Positions 38,894 to 47,158 of a DNA stretch of 64,000 nt are shown piece after piece; position 1 is the first letter of the stretch; every line of letters starts with the position of its first letter. The translations under genes were made by a program, and so were the position numbers. The notes beneath the pieces were generated by a model that made no database searches, had not been told where the DNA came from, and worked only from the letters and a program-made list of their open reading frames with translations. Origin of the DNA: Spirilliplanes yamanashiensis (GTDB taxonomy: Bacteria; Actinomycetota; Actinomycetes; Mycobacteriales; Micromonosporaceae). The stretch lies in assembly GCF_016863475.1 (NCBI RefSeq), contig NZ_BOOY01000030.1, positions 62,001 through 126,000 of the forward strand. Direction: 5' to 3'.

Positions 38894-39994
38894 TCAGGCG
38901 AGGTCGGTGGGGCGCGGGCGGGCTCGGCCGTGGTCCGCGGCGAGGACGGCGGCGATGCGGTCGCCCGCGTGGCCGTCCCACAGCGCGGGGCGGCGGGCGG
39001 GCGGCGGGTCGGCGAGCACCGCGCGGGCGGCGGCCACGACCGCGGCCGGCTCGACCCCGGCGAGGGTGTTGGTGCCCTCGGTGATGGTGATGGGCCGCTC
39101 GGTGTTCTCGCGCAGCGTCAGGCACGGCACGCCCAGCACGGTCGTCTCCTCCTGCACGCCGCCGGAGTCGGTGAGCACCACCCGGGCGCCGGCCTGCAGG
39201 GCGATGAAGTCGAGGTAGCCGGCCGACGGGATCAGCGTGATCGCGGGGCTCAGCGGGGCGCCGTCGAGCAGCCGGCGGGTGCGCGGGTGCACCGGGAACA
39301 CCAGCGGGCAGTCCGCGGCGATCTCGCCCAGCGCGCCGAGCAGGGCGCCCAGCCGGGCCGGGTCGTCCACGTTGGCCGGCCGGTGCAGGGTGACCAGCCC
39401 GTACCCGCCGGGGGTGAGGCCGAGCCGGTCGTGCACGCCGGTGCCGCGGGCCCGGTCCAGGTTGGCCAGCAGGGTGTCGACCATGACGTTGCCGGCCAGG
39501 TGGATCTGGTCCGCGCGGTAGCCCTCGGCGCGCAGGTTCGCCACGGCGTCCGGCGACGGCGCGAACAGGTAGTCGCTGACCCGGTCGGTGACGACCCGGT
39601 TGACCTCCTCCGGCATCGACCAGTCGCGGCTGCGCAGCCCGGCCTCGACGTGCGCCACCCGCACCCCCGCCTTGGCCGCCACCAGGGCGCAGGCCAGGGT
39701 GGAGTTGACGTCGCCGACGACGAGCACGACGTCCGGCTCCACCTTGTCGAGCAGGGGCTCGAACGCGGTCATCAGCCGGCCGGTCTGCTCGGCGTGGCTG
39801 CCCGAGCCGACGCCGAGGTGGTGGTCGGGGGCGCGCAGCCGCAGCTCGGCGAAGAACACGTCGCTCATCGCGCGGTCGTAGTGCTGGCCGGTGTGCACCA
39901 GCACGCCCTCGGCGCCGGTGCGCTCCAGCGCGTCCAGCACGGGCTTGACCTTCATGAAGTTGGGCCGGGCCGCGGCCACGCAGACGACGCGCAT
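38894..39994 (-). CDS. wecB: UDP-N-acetylglucosamine 2-epimerase (non-hydrolysing)
   Basis: 366 residues with the complete family pattern: ARPNFMKVKPVL, HTGQHYDRAMSD, VVGDVNSTLA, HVEAGLRS, PEEVNR, and DSGGVQEE near the end. It interconverts UDP-GlcNAc and UDP-ManNAc. The ATG shares one base with the wecC stop. It provides the substrate for the dehydrogenase encoded directly before it. Confidence 0.94.
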   Translation of the reverse strand: MRVVCVAAARPNFMKVKPVLDALERTGAEGVLVHTGQHYDRAMSDVFFAELRLRAPDHHLGVGSGSHAEQTGRLMTAFEPLLDKVEPDVVLVVGDVNSTLACALVAAKAGVRVAHVEAGLRSRDWSMPEEVNRVVTDRVSDYLFAPSPDAVANLRAEGYRADQIHLAGNVMVDTLLANLDRARGTGVHDRLGLTPGGYGLVTLHRPANVDDPARLGALLGALGEIAADCPLVFPVHPRTRRLLDGAPLSPAITLIPSAGYLDFIALQAGARVVLTDSGGVQEETTVLGVPCLTLRENTERPITITEGTNTLAGVEPAAVVAAARAVLADPPPARRPALWDGHAGDRIAAVLAADHGRARPRPTDLA

Positions 39995-41277
39995 CAGAGC
40001 AGCTCCACCTGGGCGGCGGCGTCGCGCGGCACCCGGCGGCGGCAGTCCAGCACGTACGAGGCGTGCTGCGCGACGAGGTCGTAGTCGAAGGCGTCGTGGT
40101 CGGTGAGCACCACCACGGCGTCGGCGGCGGTCAGCTCCTCGGCGGTCAGGTCGACCCGCACGACCCGGTCGACGTGGCCCTCACGCAGGTACGGGTCGGC
40201 GCCGCGCACCTCCGCGCCGAGCGTCAGCAGCTGCTGGGCCACCGACACCGCCGGCGACTCGCGGGCGTCGCCGGTGTTCGGCTTGTACGACAGGCCGAGC
40301 AGCAGCACCCGGGCACCGTTGACGGAGCGGTGCGAGCGGTTGAGCGCCACCATCAGCCGGTGCACGACGTGGTCGGGCATGTGCTCGTTGATGTCGTTGG
40401 CCAGCTCGACGAACCGGAAGCTGCGCCCGAGCGACCGCTTCACCCGCCACGACAGGTACGACGGGTCGATCGGCAGGCAGTGCCCGCCGACGCCGGGGCC
40501 GGGCGTGAACCGCATGTACCCGAACGGCTTGGTCGCGGCGGCGTCGATCACCGACCAGATGTCGATGCCCAGCTCGTGGGCGAACATCGCGACCTCGTTG
40601 ACCAGGGCGATGTTGACGTGCCGGAACGTGTTCTCCAGCAGCTTCGCCAGCTCCGCCTCCCGGGGCGAGCCGACCGGCACGGTGCGGTCGACCAGGCCCG
40701 CGTAGAACGCGTCGATGGCGGCCAGCGAGCGCTCGTCGACGCCGGAGACCACCTTCGGGGTGGTGACGAACGTCCACGTCCGGTTGCCCGGGTCGATCCG
40801 CTCCGCGCTGTAGCCGAGGTGGAAGTCGACGCCGGCGACCAGGCCGGACACCTCCTCCAGGATCGGGGCGACGAACTCCTCGGTGGTGCCGGGGTACGTG
40901 GTGGACTCCAGCACCACCGTGGCGCCGGGGCGCAGGAACCGGCCCAGCGTGCGGGCCGCGCTCTCCACGTAGGACAGGTCCGGGTTGCCGTCCCGCAGGG
41001 GCGTCGGCACGGTGATGACGGCGACGTCGAAGCCGGCGCAGCTGCGCGCCTCCGACGACACCTGGTAGCGGCCGGACGTGTGGGCGGCCTCCAGCACGGC
41101 GGCCGGGACGTCCTCGACGAACGACTCGGACGCGTTGAGCAGCTTGGTGCGGTTGGTGTCGACGTCGTAGCCGGTGACCCGGTGGCCGACCTCGACGGCG
41201 CGCATCGCCAGCGGCAGGCCGACGTAGCCCTGCCCGACCACCACCACGCGCCGCGAGTCGACAGCTGAGTGCGTCAT
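39994..41277 (-). CDS. wecC: UDP-N-acetyl-D-mannosamine dehydrogenase
   Basis: 427 residues of the UDP-sugar 6-dehydrogenase family. NAD fold VVGQGYVGLPLA; central motif ELAKLLENTFRHVNIALVNE (in part); catalytic cysteine in GVGGHCLPIDP; C-terminal NAD-sugar domain LLGLSYKPNTGD. Together with WecB it makes UDP-ManNAcA. Substrate choice rests on this pairing, since UDP-glucose enzymes are close relatives. ATGA overlap with the upstream Wzc-like gene. Confidence 0.9.
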   Translation of the reverse strand: MTHSAVDSRRVVVVGQGYVGLPLAMRAVEVGHRVTGYDVDTNRTKLLNASESFVEDVPAAVLEAAHTSGRYQVSSEARSCAGFDVAVITVPTPLRDGNPDLSYVESAARTLGRFLRPGATVVLESTTYPGTTEEFVAPILEEVSGLVAGVDFHLGYSAERIDPGNRTWTFVTTPKVVSGVDERSLAAIDAFYAGLVDRTVPVGSPREAELAKLLENTFRHVNIALVNEVAMFAHELGIDIWSVIDAAATKPFGYMRFTPGPGVGGHCLPIDPSYLSWRVKRSLGRSFRFVELANDINEHMPDHVVHRLMVALNRSHRSVNGARVLLLGLSYKPNTGDARESPAVSVAQQLLTLGAEVRGADPYLREGHVDRVVRVDLTAEELTAADAVVVLTDHDAFDYDLVAQHASYVLDCRRRVPRDAAAQVELL

Positions 41278-42863
41278 GCCTGGTTCTCCTCGTGCTGGTC
41301 CCGGCGGTGCGGGTCGCGGTGGTTCTCGCCGACCGCGGCGACGCCGCGGGCGGGCAGGATCGGCAGGATCGGCCGGGTGACGTCGGCGGGCGGCAGGATG
41401 ACGGCCCTGGGCAGGTCGGGCACCGAGCGCAGCGGCCGCCGGGGCGGCGCGGCGGCGCCGTCGCGCTGGGCGGGCACGCCACCGGCCCAGCGCGACGACG
41501 CCACCGGCACCCGCAGCGCCGCGTCGCCCGGCGCCACGTCGGGGATGCGGCCCTTGGCCAGCACGGCGGCGCCGAGCACCCGGGCCTGCACGTCGTGCAG
41601 GGACTGCACCGCCCGCCACACCGCGTCCCAGCGGGTGCCGCGGTGCCGCACGGTCAGCACGACCCCGTCGGCGCGGGTGGCCAGCACGGCGGCGTCGGCG
41701 GCCTCCAGCAGCGGCGGCGCGTCGATGACGATCAGGTCGAAGCGGCGCTCCAGCCGGCCGAGCAGGTCCTCCATGGCGTCGGAGGCGAGCAGCTCGCTGG
41801 ACGTCATCGACAGCGGGCCGGCGGGCAGCAGGTGGATGGTGCCGTCGCGCCAGGAGTGGATGGCCATGTCGAGGCTCTCGGTGCCGGCCAGCACGGCGGA
41901 CAGGCCGCCCGCTCCCGGGTCGTCCTCGGCGATGCCGAACGTGGCCGCGAGCCGCGGGTTGCGCAGGTTGGCCTCGACGAGCAGCACGTCGACCTTCGCC
42001 AGGCCGAGCGCGATGGCGAGGTTCTGCGCCACCGTCGCCGCCCCGTCGGGGGTGTGCGGCCCGGTGACGACGATCGAGCGCAGGCCGCCGGAGCCGACGA
42101 GCACCTGCAGGTTGGTGCGCAGCTGCCGGAAGCCCTCGCTGGCCGACGACGTCCAGAACGCGTCCTCCAGCGGCGACGGCACCCGCTCGGGCCGGGCGCC
42201 GGTGGCGATGACGGCCAGCGGCGGCAGGCCCAGCTTGGTGCGCAGTTGCTCCGGGTCCTTGAGCCGGGAGTCGAACAGCTCCCGGGCGACGGCCACGGCG
42301 GCGCCGATCGCCAGGCCCAGCAGCAGCCCCAGGCCGAGGCGCCAGGCGGGCCCGGCGAGGTCGGGGCGGGCGGGCAGCTCCGGCTGGCTGACCACGGTCA
42401 CCTTCACCGGCACGAAGCCCGACGCGGACGTCTCGATGCCCTGCACCACCGACATCACGGTCTCGGCGATCGCCACGGCCAGGTCGTACGCGCCCTGCGC
42501 GGTGGTGTCCCGCACGGTGATCTCGATGAGGGCCGTCTGCAGCGGGTTGGTGGCCTCGATGCGCCGCGCCACCGTCTCCGGCGCCTCGGTCAGCCCGAGG
42601 CGCTGCACGACCTGGTTGACGACCAGCGGCGAGTTGACCAGCGACACGTACGACGGCACCCGGTCCAGCACGAGGTTGCTGTTCTGCAGCAGGCTGTCGG
42701 TGGAGTCGCTGCCGTTGCTCGACACGAACAGCCGGGTCTGGGTGGTGTACGACGACGGCATCCGCAGCGCGAGGAACGCCCCCGCGCCGATCCCCGCCAC
42801 CAGGCACGCGAGCACGATGACCAGATTGCGCCGCAGGGTCCGGAGGAGATCACGGATGGACAC
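41274..42863 (-). CDS. Wzc/CpsD-like chain-length protein with degenerate kinase domain
   Basis: 529 residues. N-terminal Wzz domain between two membrane helices (residues 15-35 and about 178-198), then a BY-kinase-like domain. Walker A is broken: the usual EGKST reads DGAAT near residue 273, with Lys and Ser both replaced by Ala. Walker A' reads VEANLRNP where VDADLRxP is usual. Walker B LIVIDAPPLL is kept. The C-terminal tail lacks a tyrosine cluster. It probably acts as a structural co-polymerase, not as a kinase. First gene of the operon; GTG start after GGGAG. Confidence 0.85.
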   Translation of the reverse strand: MSIRDLLRTLRRNLVIVLACLVAGIGAGAFLALRMPSSYTTQTRLFVSSNGSDSTDSLLQNSNLVLDRVPSYVSLVNSPLVVNQVVQRLGLTEAPETVARRIEATNPLQTALIEITVRDTTAQGAYDLAVAIAETVMSVVQGIETSASGFVPVKVTVVSQPELPARPDLAGPAWRLGLGLLLGLAIGAAVAVARELFDSRLKDPEQLRTKLGLPPLAVIATGARPERVPSPLEDAFWTSSASEGFRQLRTNLQVLVGSGGLRSIVVTGPHTPDGAATVAQNLAIALGLAKVDVLLVEANLRNPRLAATFGIAEDDPGAGGLSAVLAGTESLDMAIHSWRDGTIHLLPAGPLSMTSSELLASDAMEDLLGRLERRFDLIVIDAPPLLEAADAAVLATRADGVVLTVRHRGTRWDAVWRAVQSLHDVQARVLGAAVLAKGRIPDVAPGDAALRVPVASSRWAGGVPAQRDGAAAPPRRPLRSVPDLPRAVILPPADVTRPILPILPARGVAAVGENHRDPHRRDQHEENQA

Positions 42864-43007
42864 TGGTGTCGACTCCCTGCTGCCGCGAACGGCTCTTCTC
42901 GAACGTCGCCGCCGACGCTACGAGCGGTGCGGCGCCGCGTGATGCGGCAACGGGACTAGTTCTGATGCAGGGTCCGGGGTCCCCCGCGCGCGGGGGACGA
43001 TCCGCGG

Positions 43008-44081
43008 GTGACGACCGAGTCCCGCACGCGCCCCAGCCGGCCCACGACCTCGTCGCTCACCTGGCCGACGATCGCCCAGGTGGGCCCCGACCCGGCCGCG
43101 GTCGGCGGGATCGAGACGGTGATCCGCACGTACGCCGAGCTGCTGGCCCCGCACGCCACGGTGCGGACGCTGCCGACGTGGCGCCCGGACGCCCGCGCGG
43201 CGGGCGCGGCGCCCGCCCTGGCGGCGCTGCGCCGGCTGGCCGGGCTGCCCCGCGGCGCGGTGGTGCACGTGCACCTCAGCCACCGCGGCGCGTTCCTGCG
43301 CGAGGGCGCCCTGGTGCGCGCGGCGGCCGCGCTGCGCCGCCCGGTGTTCGTCACGGTGCACGGCTCCGACTTCGTGGCGACCAGCCGCACCGGGCTCTGG
43401 CGGCCGGTGTACGCGGCGGTGCTGCGCGCCGCCGACGGCGTGGCGGTGCTCAACGACGGCGCCCTGGCGGCCGTCCGGCGGCTCGCCCCGCGCACCCCGG
43501 TGACCCTGCTGCACAACCCCGGCCCGGTGCCGGCGGACTGGCGGCCGGCGACCGGCGCGGCCGCGGCGCCGCCCACGGTCGTGTTCGCGGGCGAGGTGTC
43601 GCACCGCAAGGGCGTCGACGTGCTGCTGGCCGCCTGGCCGGCGGTGCTGCGGGCGGTCCCGGACGCCACCCTGGTCGTCGCGGGCCCCGCCGGCGGCGTC
43701 GCCACCGACGGCGTGCCGGGCGTGCGCGCGCTCGGCGCGGTGCCCCCGGCGCGCGTCCGCGAGCTGCTCGGCGAGGCCCGCGCGGCGGTACTGCCGAGCC
43801 GGGCCGAGGCGATGCCGATGTTCGTGCTGGAGGCGATGGCGGCCGGCCGGCCCGTGGTGGGCACGGCGGTGGGCGCGATGCCGGGCATGCTGGCGGGCGC
43901 GGGCCGGGTGGTGCAGCCGGGCGACGCGGCGGCGCTGGCGGCGGCCCTCGTGGCGTACCTGGCCGACCCGGCCGCGGCGGGCCGCGACGGCGCGGCGGGC
44001 CGCGAGCGCTACCTGCGCGACCACTCCCCCGCGGCGGCCGCCCACCACCTCGGCGTGTTCTACGGGTTGCTCGGCCGGTAG
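43008..44081 (+). CDS. GT4-family glycosyltransferase
   Basis: 357 residues, GT-B fold. Opens with IAQVGPDPAAVGGIETVIRTYAE (in part), the GG-I-E acceptor loop; later VFVTVHGSDF, FAGEVSHRKGVDVLL, and the donor site SRAEAMPMFVLEAMAAG. It is divergent from the main operon and convergent with the lyase gene, which it overlaps by 22 bp at the 3' end. Role: one sugar addition in the repeat unit; donor unknown. Confidence 0.87.
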   Translation: MTTESRTRPSRPTTSSLTWPTIAQVGPDPAAVGGIETVIRTYAELLAPHATVRTLPTWRPDARAAGAAPALAALRRLAGLPRGAVVHVHLSHRGAFLREGALVRAAAALRRPVFVTVHGSDFVATSRTGLWRPVYAAVLRAADGVAVLNDGALAAVRRLAPRTPVTLLHNPGPVPADWRPATGAAAAPPTVVFAGEVSHRKGVDVLLAAWPAVLRAVPDATLVVAGPAGGVATDGVPGVRALGAVPPARVRELLGEARAAVLPSRAEAMPMFVLEAMAAGRPVVGTAVGAMPGMLAGAGRVVQPGDAAALAAALVAYLADPAAAGRDGAAGRERYLRDHSPAAAAHHLGVFYGLLGR

Positions 44082-44956
44082 CAGGCCTCCGCGGCCCGCG
44101 GGATCGCGACACCGGCCCGGGTCTGGGCGATCCGCAGCTCGTCCAGGTAGAGGAAGCGGCGGGTGGTGTCGGTCGGCCGCTTCTGCGACCAGTCCCACTT
44201 GTAGATGCCGACCTTGAGGTACACGCCGTGGTCGCTGCGGTAGGTGTTCGGGCCGCGCCGGTCGGCGAAGCCGCGCACGGGCTCGCCGTCGCGCCAGATC
44301 TGCACCACGCCGGCAGCGCCGGTGGACCACTTCACGTGCACCAGCCAGTCCGTCCACCGGCCGGTGCGGTACGCGCCCACCCGGGCGGCGTCCTCGTGGC
44401 CGTCCCAGGCGGTCTGGATCTCCCACTGGCCCCGGTAGGTGGCGATGGCCAGCGGCGGGTTGCCGGGCACCGAGTGGTGCTGGTGCCACTGCGCGATGAT
44501 CTCCGGCGAGCGGTCGCGCGCCCACGTCCTCGGCAGGAAGACGCTGAACGCGTACCAGCGCTCGGCGTTCCTCGGCTCGATCGGGGCGGACAGCTCGGCG
44601 CGGGTCCCGCTGTTGATGACCGGGTCGTCGCGGCGCAGCTCGAAGCGGGCGGCCGCGCCGCCGGCCCGCACCGGGTCCGGGGCGCGCACCACCCGCAGCT
44701 GCGGCTGGCGGTTGTCCGGGTGCACCAGCCCGGCGTCGTACTCGCCGGCCCAGCCCTGCGGCGGGTCGCCGGGCACGGTCTGCTGGCGCGCCGACTCCCA
44801 GTCCAGGGTGCTCAGCGCCGGCGCGACCGACGGCAGCGTGCACAGCGCGCCGCTGGGCGCGGGCGGCACGGCGGCGGGGGTGGCCGCGCCCGGCTGCGCG
44901 CAGGCGGCGGTGAGCAGGGCGAGGGCGGTCACGGCCGCCGTGGGGCGCAGGCGCAT
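44060..44956 (-). CDS. Secreted lipoprotein of the polysaccharide-lyase (heparin lyase I-like) family
   Basis: 298 residues. Lipoprotein signal peptide with lipobox LLTAAC (Cys near residue 19). The mature domain is a beta-jelly-roll with SGTRAEL, EIIAQWHQHH, GQWEIQT, VKWSTGAAGVVQIWRDGEPV (in part), and YLKVGIYKWDW, the pattern of PF14099 lyases. It may trim or release the locus's polymer at the cell surface. Catalytic activity is inferred from family only. Confidence 0.75.
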   Translation of the reverse strand: MRLRPTAAVTALALLTAACAQPGAATPAAVPPAPSGALCTLPSVAPALSTLDWESARQQTVPGDPPQGWAGEYDAGLVHPDNRQPQLRVVRAPDPVRAGGAAARFELRRDDPVINSGTRAELSAPIEPRNAERWYAFSVFLPRTWARDRSPEIIAQWHQHHSVPGNPPLAIATYRGQWEIQTAWDGHEDAARVGAYRTGRWTDWLVHVKWSTGAAGVVQIWRDGEPVRGFADRRGPNTYRSDHGVYLKVGIYKWDWSQKRPTDTTRRFLYLDELRIAQTRAGVAIPRAAEACYRPSNP

Positions 44957-44964
44957 CGGCTGTC

Positions 44965-45900
44965 CTACTCGAGCGGGAGCACGGTCGCCAGGCCCACGTG
45001 GACGAGGCTGCCCGCGCCCGGGTCGGCGGGGTCGGAGTAGTTGCCGGCGCCGAAGATCCAGCCCTCCTCGCGGGTCACCGCGGTGCCGTCGGGGCCGGGC
45101 CGGCCGGCGTGGTGCATGCGGCCGACCGGGTACTGCTCGTGCCGGCCGACGTCGAACAGCTCGTCGTCGAGGTGGACCTCGATCCGGTCGTGCTGGCGGA
45201 CGCGCAGCTCGATCTTCACCCAGCGGTCGAGGTACGGCGCCATGTCGGCGCGGCGGCCCGCGATGCGCCCCTCGTTCCAGTGCGCCAGGTCGAGGAACTG
45301 CCGGCCGTCGCGCTGGTACAGCACCAGCCACCAGGACGGGTCGCTGGTCTGCACGCCGCCGGCCGTGGCGTAGCCCTCCTTGAGCTGGGCCAGGTTGATC
45401 CAGCCGCGGTCGGACTGGCGCAGCCGCGCGGAGCTGACGTACGCGTACACGATGTAGCGGCCCGACACGTCGGCCGGGCTGCCGTCGCGCTGCCGGAACG
45501 GCTCCGCGCCGCCGGGCCAGGTGCGCTCGCTGAACGACTTGTACAGCTTGCGGTGGGTGGCCGGGTCGCCCGGCGGGTGGTCGAGGCGGATCACCCGGTC
45601 GCCGCCGGCCGGGGGCGCGGGCAGGCCCTCGGCGTGCGCGGAGACGACGGCCGGGTTGCCGTAGTCGTCCTCCTGGCCCTCGCCGTGGTGCGACCACTGC
45701 TGCGCCAGCGCCGCGGCGACGGGGTTGGCGCCCTCGGCGGTGCCGAGCGGCACGCCGGTCAGGTCGGTGCGCCACCACCCGGCCACCACCGGCGGCACGG
45801 TCACGGCGCGCGCCGGGCGGTCGCCGGCCGCGCCCGCGACCGCGGCCGACAGCGAGACCAGCAGCCCGGCCAGGACGGCGGTACGACCACGCAACGGCAT
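44965..45900 (-). CDS. Secreted jelly-roll protein, lyase-like
   Basis: 311 residues with a signal peptide (MPLRGRTAVLAGLLVSLSAA). The mature part has concanavalin/lyase-like beta-strand patterns (GWINLAQLKEG, WWLVLYQRDGRQFLDLAHW, KIELRVRQHDRIEVHLDDEL, GWIFGAGNY). I cannot assign a family firmly; it looks like a distant relative of the adjacent lipoprotein. The two genes are 8 nt apart and probably one transcript. Confidence 0.62.
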   Translation of the reverse strand: MPLRGRTAVLAGLLVSLSAAVAGAAGDRPARAVTVPPVVAGWWRTDLTGVPLGTAEGANPVAAALAQQWSHHGEGQEDDYGNPAVVSAHAEGLPAPPAGGDRVIRLDHPPGDPATHRKLYKSFSERTWPGGAEPFRQRDGSPADVSGRYIVYAYVSSARLRQSDRGWINLAQLKEGYATAGGVQTSDPSWWLVLYQRDGRQFLDLAHWNEGRIAGRRADMAPYLDRWVKIELRVRQHDRIEVHLDDELFDVGRHEQYPVGRMHHAGRPGPDGTAVTREEGWIFGAGNYSDPADPGAGSLVHVGLATVLPLE

Positions 45901-46017
45901 GCCTCCTGCCTACGCCCGTCCGCGCGGAGCGGGACAGGTCAAACGGAGTAGTGCGCCCGTACGGGCACGGCGCGCCGCGGCGGTCGTAGCGTGCTCTTCG
46001 AGGGCAGGAGGCGACGT

Positions 46018-46500
46018 ATGGCCGGAGTTGTGTTCGCCGCCGCGACGACGCTGGTGCGCGCCTGCGCGGGCCGGCTCGCCCGCCTGCGGGTGCGGGCGGG
46101 CGCCGGGCCCGCGGCCGGGGCGGATCTCGCCTGCGGGGCGCTGTCGCTGCACGTGGCCGTGCGGGCCGCGTCGCCGATGCTGCTGCCGGTGCCGGACGCC
46201 GCGCGCATCGTCGCCGCGCTCGGGCAGGTCGCCTGCTGGGCGGCGGCGAACGGCGACGCCGACCCGTGGCACGCCGCGGTGCTCGGCGAGAGCGCCGGCA
46301 GCACGGTGACGCTGTGGGCGTTCGCCATCGAGTCCGCCGCCGACGGCGTGGTGCTCATCGGCCCGGACACGGCGGTGCGCACCCGGTTCGCGCTGCGGGC
46401 GTTCCTGGCGAAGGTGTCCGAGGGCGCGTGGCGGGTGCCCCGGGCGGACCGCAGGTCGCTGCGCGAGGCGATCGAGCGGGACCTGGCGCTGCTGTGCTGA
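46018..46500 (+). CDS. Hypothetical protein, 160 residues
   Basis: Small cytoplasmic protein of unknown family, Ala-rich, with a mixed alpha/beta pattern (LHVAVRAASPMLLPVPDAARIV; AVLGESAGSTVTLWAFAIES in parts; end LREAIERDLALLC). GGAGG before the ATG at 46018 and normal codon bias support it as a real gene. It lies on the plus strand between the secreted lyase genes and the regulator, all oriented the other way. No function can be proposed. Confidence 0.65.
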   Translation: MAGVVFAAATTLVRACAGRLARLRVRAGAGPAAGADLACGALSLHVAVRAASPMLLPVPDAARIVAALGQVACWAAANGDADPWHAAVLGESAGSTVTLWAFAIESAADGVVLIGPDTAVRTRFALRAFLAKVSEGAWRVPRADRRSLREAIERDLALLC

Positions 46501-46513
46501 CGGCACCGCCGCC

Positions 46514-47119
46514 TCAGGAGACCACGGAGTGGCGCACCGCGTACGAGACGGCCTGCACGCGGGAGTGGACGCCCAGCTTGGACAGGATCGACTGCACGTA
46601 GCCGCGGGTGGTGGTGATGCTGATGCCGAGCTCGTCGGCGATCTGACCGGTGGGCTGCGCGCCGACGAGCAGGCGCAGCACGTCGCGCTCGCGGTCGGTG
46701 AGGAAGCGCGCGGCGAGGGTCTGGCCGTCGACGCGGGCGGTGCGCAGCGGGGCGCGCGGGACGGCCGGTGCCGCCGGGGTCTCGGGGGCGCCGGTGCCGC
46801 GGAGCACCGCGTCGACGAGCTCGGTGAGCGGGCGCTTCTTGCTGAGCACGACCGCCTCCTCGGCCGCGGGGTCGTCGGCGCCGAGGCACGCGACGTGGGT
46901 CTGCGGCCAGGTCAGCTGGATCTCGCGGATCGCGGCCCGGCCGGCCTCGCCGGGGAAGCGCACGCTCATCAGCACCCGGTCGGCGGGCTCGGCGGCCTGC
47001 GCGGCGAGCGCCTCGGCCGGGTCCGCCGCCACGCGCACGTCCGCGCCCACGGCCCGCAGCGCGCTCGCGAACGCCTCGGCGAACAGCCGGTGGTGGTCGC
47101 AGATCAGGACGGTGGTCAT
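46514..47119 (-). CDS. NarL/LuxR-type regulator with phospho-acceptor replaced by Ser
   Basis: 201 residues. Receiver-like N-terminus starts ICDHHRLFAEAF; the acceptor position reads Ser (residue 52 in RVLMSVRFPGE) where Asp is required. The LuxR helix-turn-helix is intact (LTDRERDVLRLL, IADELGISITTTRGYVQSILSKLG). It is probably a phosphorylation-independent regulator of the exopolysaccharide locus, given its place 40 nt after, and opposite in reading order to, the start of cell-surface genes. Next upstream gene is the initiating transferase. Confidence 0.83.
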   Translation of the reverse strand: MTTVLICDHHRLFAEAFASALRAVGADVRVAADPAEALAAQAAEPADRVLMSVRFPGEAGRAAIREIQLTWPQTHVACLGADDPAAEEAVVLSKKRPLTELVDAVLRGTGAPETPAAPAVPRAPLRTARVDGQTLAARFLTDRERDVLRLLVGAQPTGQIADELGISITTTRGYVQSILSKLGVHSRVQAVSYAVRHSVVS

Positions 47120-47158
47120 CGGCGGGAGCCTCCTACGGTCGGGGGGTGTGGGCGGTGG

